In this document: piece by piece, positions 62,462 to 64,000 of the stretch
Layout of the letters: every line of letters begins with the position of its first letter
How positions within the stretch are numbered: the first letter of the stretch is position 1
Assembly: GCF_007556815.1 (NCBI RefSeq)
Contig: NZ_CP041743.1
Location: 496,001 to 560,000, forward strand
DNA from: Paraburkholderia megapolitana
GTDB lineage: Bacteria > Pseudomonadota > Gammaproteobacteria > Burkholderiales > Burkholderiaceae
DNA: 64,000 nucleotides
Direction of reading: 5' to 3'
Translations under genes and position numbers: made by a program
The notes under the pieces: model-generated
What the model was told of the DNA's origin: nothing
Databases searched by the model: none
The model's input: the letters and a program-made list of their open reading frames with translations, nothing else

Positions 62462-63709
62462 TCAAATCGCACCGGCCGCGCGCAATGCGCCGATCTGTTC
62501 CGTCGAATAGCCCAGTTCGGCCATCACCTCATCCGTGTGTTCGCCGAGCAGCGGCGAACGTTTCACCTCGGTTGGGCTGTCGGACAGCTTGATCGGATTG
62601 CCGACCGTCAGATACTTGCCGCGCACCGGATGATCGACTTCGACGATCGTGCCGGTCTTGCGCAGCGAAGGCTCTTCGGCAATCTCCTTCATCGACAGGA
62701 TCGGGCCGCATGGAATGTCGTAGCGGTTGAGGATGTCCATCGCCTCGAACTTGGTTTTCGTCATCGTCCAGCGTTCGATCTCGGCGAAGATGTCCTTCAG
62801 ATGCGGCAGACGCGCAGCGGGCGTCGCGTAGTCGGGATCGGTGGCCCATTCCTCCCTGCCGATCACGTTGGAGATCTTTGCCCACACCGGGGCTTGCGTG
62901 ATGAAATAGATGTACGCGTTCGGATCGGCTTCCCAACCCTTGCACTTCAGGATCCAGCCGGGCTGACCGCCACCCGATGCATTGCCCGCGCGCGGCACCG
63001 CTTCGCCGAAGGTGCCGTTCGGATATTGCGGATACTCCTTCATCACGCCCGTGCGTTCGAGCCGCTGCTGATCGCGCAACTTCACGCGGCACAGGTTCAG
63101 CACACCGTCCTGCATCGCCGCGAGCACCTTCTGCCCACGCCCGGTCTGCACGCGTTGGTACAGTGCGGTGACGATGCCGAGCGCGAGATGCAGGCCCGTG
63201 CCGCTGTCGCCGATCTGCGCACCGGTGACGACCGGCGGACCATCGTCGAAACCCGTCGTCGAGGCCGCGCCGCCCGCGCACTGCGCAACGTTCTCGTAGA
63301 CCTTGCAGTCTTCGTACGGGCCGGGACCGAAGCCCTTCACCGAGGCCACGATCATGCGCGGGTTCAGTTCCTGGATGCGCTCCCAGGTGAAGCCCATCCG
63401 GTCGAGCGCGCCCGGCGCAAAGTTCTCGACCAGCACATCGCACTTCTGGATCAGCGTTTCGAGCACCTGCTTGCCTTCCGGGTTCTTCGTGTCGATCGTC
63501 ACCGAACGCTTGTTGTGATTGAGCATCGTGAAGTAAAGGCTGTCCGCGTCGGGGATGTCGCGCAACTGTTCGCGCGTGATATCGCCGGCGCCGGCCCGCT
63601 CCACCTTGATCACATCGGCGCCGAACCACGCCAGCAATTGCGTGCAGGTCGGCCCCGATTGCACATGCGTGAAATCGAGGATGCGCACACCGTCGAGTGC
63701 TTTGCTCAT
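62462..63709 (-). CDS. frc: Formyl-CoA:oxalate CoA-transferase
   Basis: A class III CoA-transferase of 415 residues that makes oxalyl-CoA from formyl-CoA and oxalate. The start [23 protein letters not shown], catalytic Asp168 in [11 protein letters not shown] and the glycine loop ASGGGQPGW are typical of Frc (catalytic Asp169 in the E. coli and Oxalobacter enzymes). The oxalyl-CoA decarboxylase gene (oxc) is not in the window; it could lie beyond the right edge. Downstream on the same strand is the FAH-family gene. CAGGAG is placed before the ATG at 63709. Confidence 0.92.
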   Translation of the reverse strand: MSKALDGVRILDFTHVQSGPTCTQLLAWFGADVIKVERAGAGDITREQLRDIPDADSLYFTMLNHNKRSVTIDTKNPEGKQVLETLIQKCDVLVENFAPGALDRMGFTWERIQELNPRMIVASVKGFGPGPYEDCKVYENVAQCAGGAASTTGFDDGPPVVTGAQIGDSGTGLHLALGIVTALYQRVQTGRGQKVLAAMQDGVLNLCRVKLRDQQRLERTGVMKEYPQYPNGTFGEAVPRAGNASGGGQPGWILKCKGWEADPNAYIYFITQAPVWAKISNVIGREEWATDPDYATPAARLPHLKDIFAEIERWTMTKTKFEAMDILNRYDIPCGPILSMKEIAEEPSLRKTGTIVEVDHPVRGKYLTVGNPIKLSDSPTEVKRSPLLGEHTDEVMAELGYSTEQIGALRAAGAI

Positions 63710-63813
63710 GTCGTCTCCTGGCCAATCGGTTGAATAACGGTTGTCGACGGACGTGCCCGCGTTAGCGACGCCCCGCCACTGGGCGGCTGGCCTGTCCAAG
63801 GCAATTCAGAATG

Positions 63814-63823
63814 TGATATATCA
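63814..63823. promoter_or_regulatory. Palindrome TGATATATCA, putative operator near frc
   Basis: Perfect 10-bp inverted repeat, extended by G/C-rich flanks (ATG-TGATATATCA-GCT), 105 bp upstream of the frc start. The same sequence recurs at 63970. Confidence 0.5.
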
Positions 63824-63969
63824 GCTGCGTTCAGGCTCGATCTCAGCCACCAGATGCCGTTGCAGATGGCGCCTCTGCCCGTCCTGCCTGGGTTTCGGCG
63901 GTTAATCACCAAATCCCGACGACCTGCCGTCGGGAAAAATATCGAGTATCTTCATGCATTCTGCGTCGT

Positions 63970-63979
63970 TGATATATCA
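63970..63979. promoter_or_regulatory. Second TGATATATCA palindrome
   Basis: Identical to the site at 63814, 156 bp away centre to centre, in a TTGATATATCACA context. Two copies around a divergent promoter region would suit a GntR or other dimeric repressor of frc and of a gene beyond the window. Confidence 0.5.
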
Positions 63980-64000
63980 CATACTACATTCCATTCTGCG

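Larger units (their letters stand above)
63710..64000 (-). other. frc upstream region up to the window edge
   Basis: 291 bp with no gene. It contains two perfect TGATATATCA palindromes (63814-63823 and 63970-63979) and between them a stem-loop CCCGACG/CGTCGGG (63915-63934). The frc ribosome site is at its left end. Confidence 0.5.

Noticed and set aside
63706..63912. 68-codon minus-strand frame upstream of frc
   Set aside because: It spans one operator-like palindrome and the frc ribosome site and overlaps the frc start; no coding character.

Overview
The window is high-GC DNA whose gene content (IclR, LysR and GntR regulators, OmpC-type porin of the burkholderial family, DUF4148, DUF2968, DUF1045-type phosphonate gene, LysE exporters, many MFS carriers) fits a betaproteobacterium of the Burkholderia/Paraburkholderia group. 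Almost all of it is ordinary chromosomal coding sequence with short spacers. No tRNA, rRNA, phage, transposase or CRISPR array was found.

Layout. 0-5 kb: the N-terminal part of an OmpR-type response regulator, a VirK/YbjX (DUF535) gene, a solitary fliD behind a sigma-28-type promoter, and pcaF (beta-ketoadipyl-CoA thiolase). 4.8-10 kb: a D-erythronate pair (denD, otnI), two tandem secreted alpha/beta hydrolases, and a FitAB-type toxin-antitoxin module followed by an orphan VapB antitoxin. 10-18.6 kb: ankyrin-repeat protein, MFS carrier, lipoprotein, PcaR-like IclR regulator, and a hippurate-hydrolase-like amidohydrolase with an MHS-family carrier and a divergent LysR. 18.6-26.8 kb: a C-P lyase locus, phnN-DUF1045-phnF on the minus strand and phnGHIJKLM on the plus strand, split by a 22-bp perfect palindrome that is the likely PhnF operator. 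27-32.7 kb: a basic amino acid binding protein, AstE/AspA-like deacylase, MetQ, porin and two small unknowns. 32.7-42 kb: glycogen phosphorylase, DHA2 MFS exporter, threonine aldolase, a degenerate LytM lipoprotein, DUF2968 and DUF4148 proteins, the last two separated by a bidirectional terminator and four tandem 77-bp repeats. 42-54.3 kb: gnd, a methyltransferase, a PPOX flavoprotein, a Sir2 deacylase, an SDR, an NmrA-type reductase with LysR, DUF2252, a copper pair (PCuAC and DUF2946), a lipoprotein and a LysE exporter.

54.4-64 kb looks like an oxalate-utilisation island: a PanE-family reductase, an aldehyde dehydrogenase, two LysR regulators, the oxalate/formate antiporter OxlT, a 100-residue orphan protein, a fumarylacetoacetate-hydrolase-family protein and formyl-CoA:oxalate CoA-transferase (Frc). 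The panE-like gene, oxlT and the small gene share a 21-bp upstream motif placed at the same distance from a -10-like hexamer, which suggests one regulon under the LysR encoded between two of the sites. Two copies of TGATATATCA upstream of frc suggest a second regulator.

The least explained items are the 77-bp repeat array, whose units keep a hairpin partly through compensatory changes, and the shared promoter motif of the oxalate island. All functions are read from sequence by eye; nothing was searched or computed.
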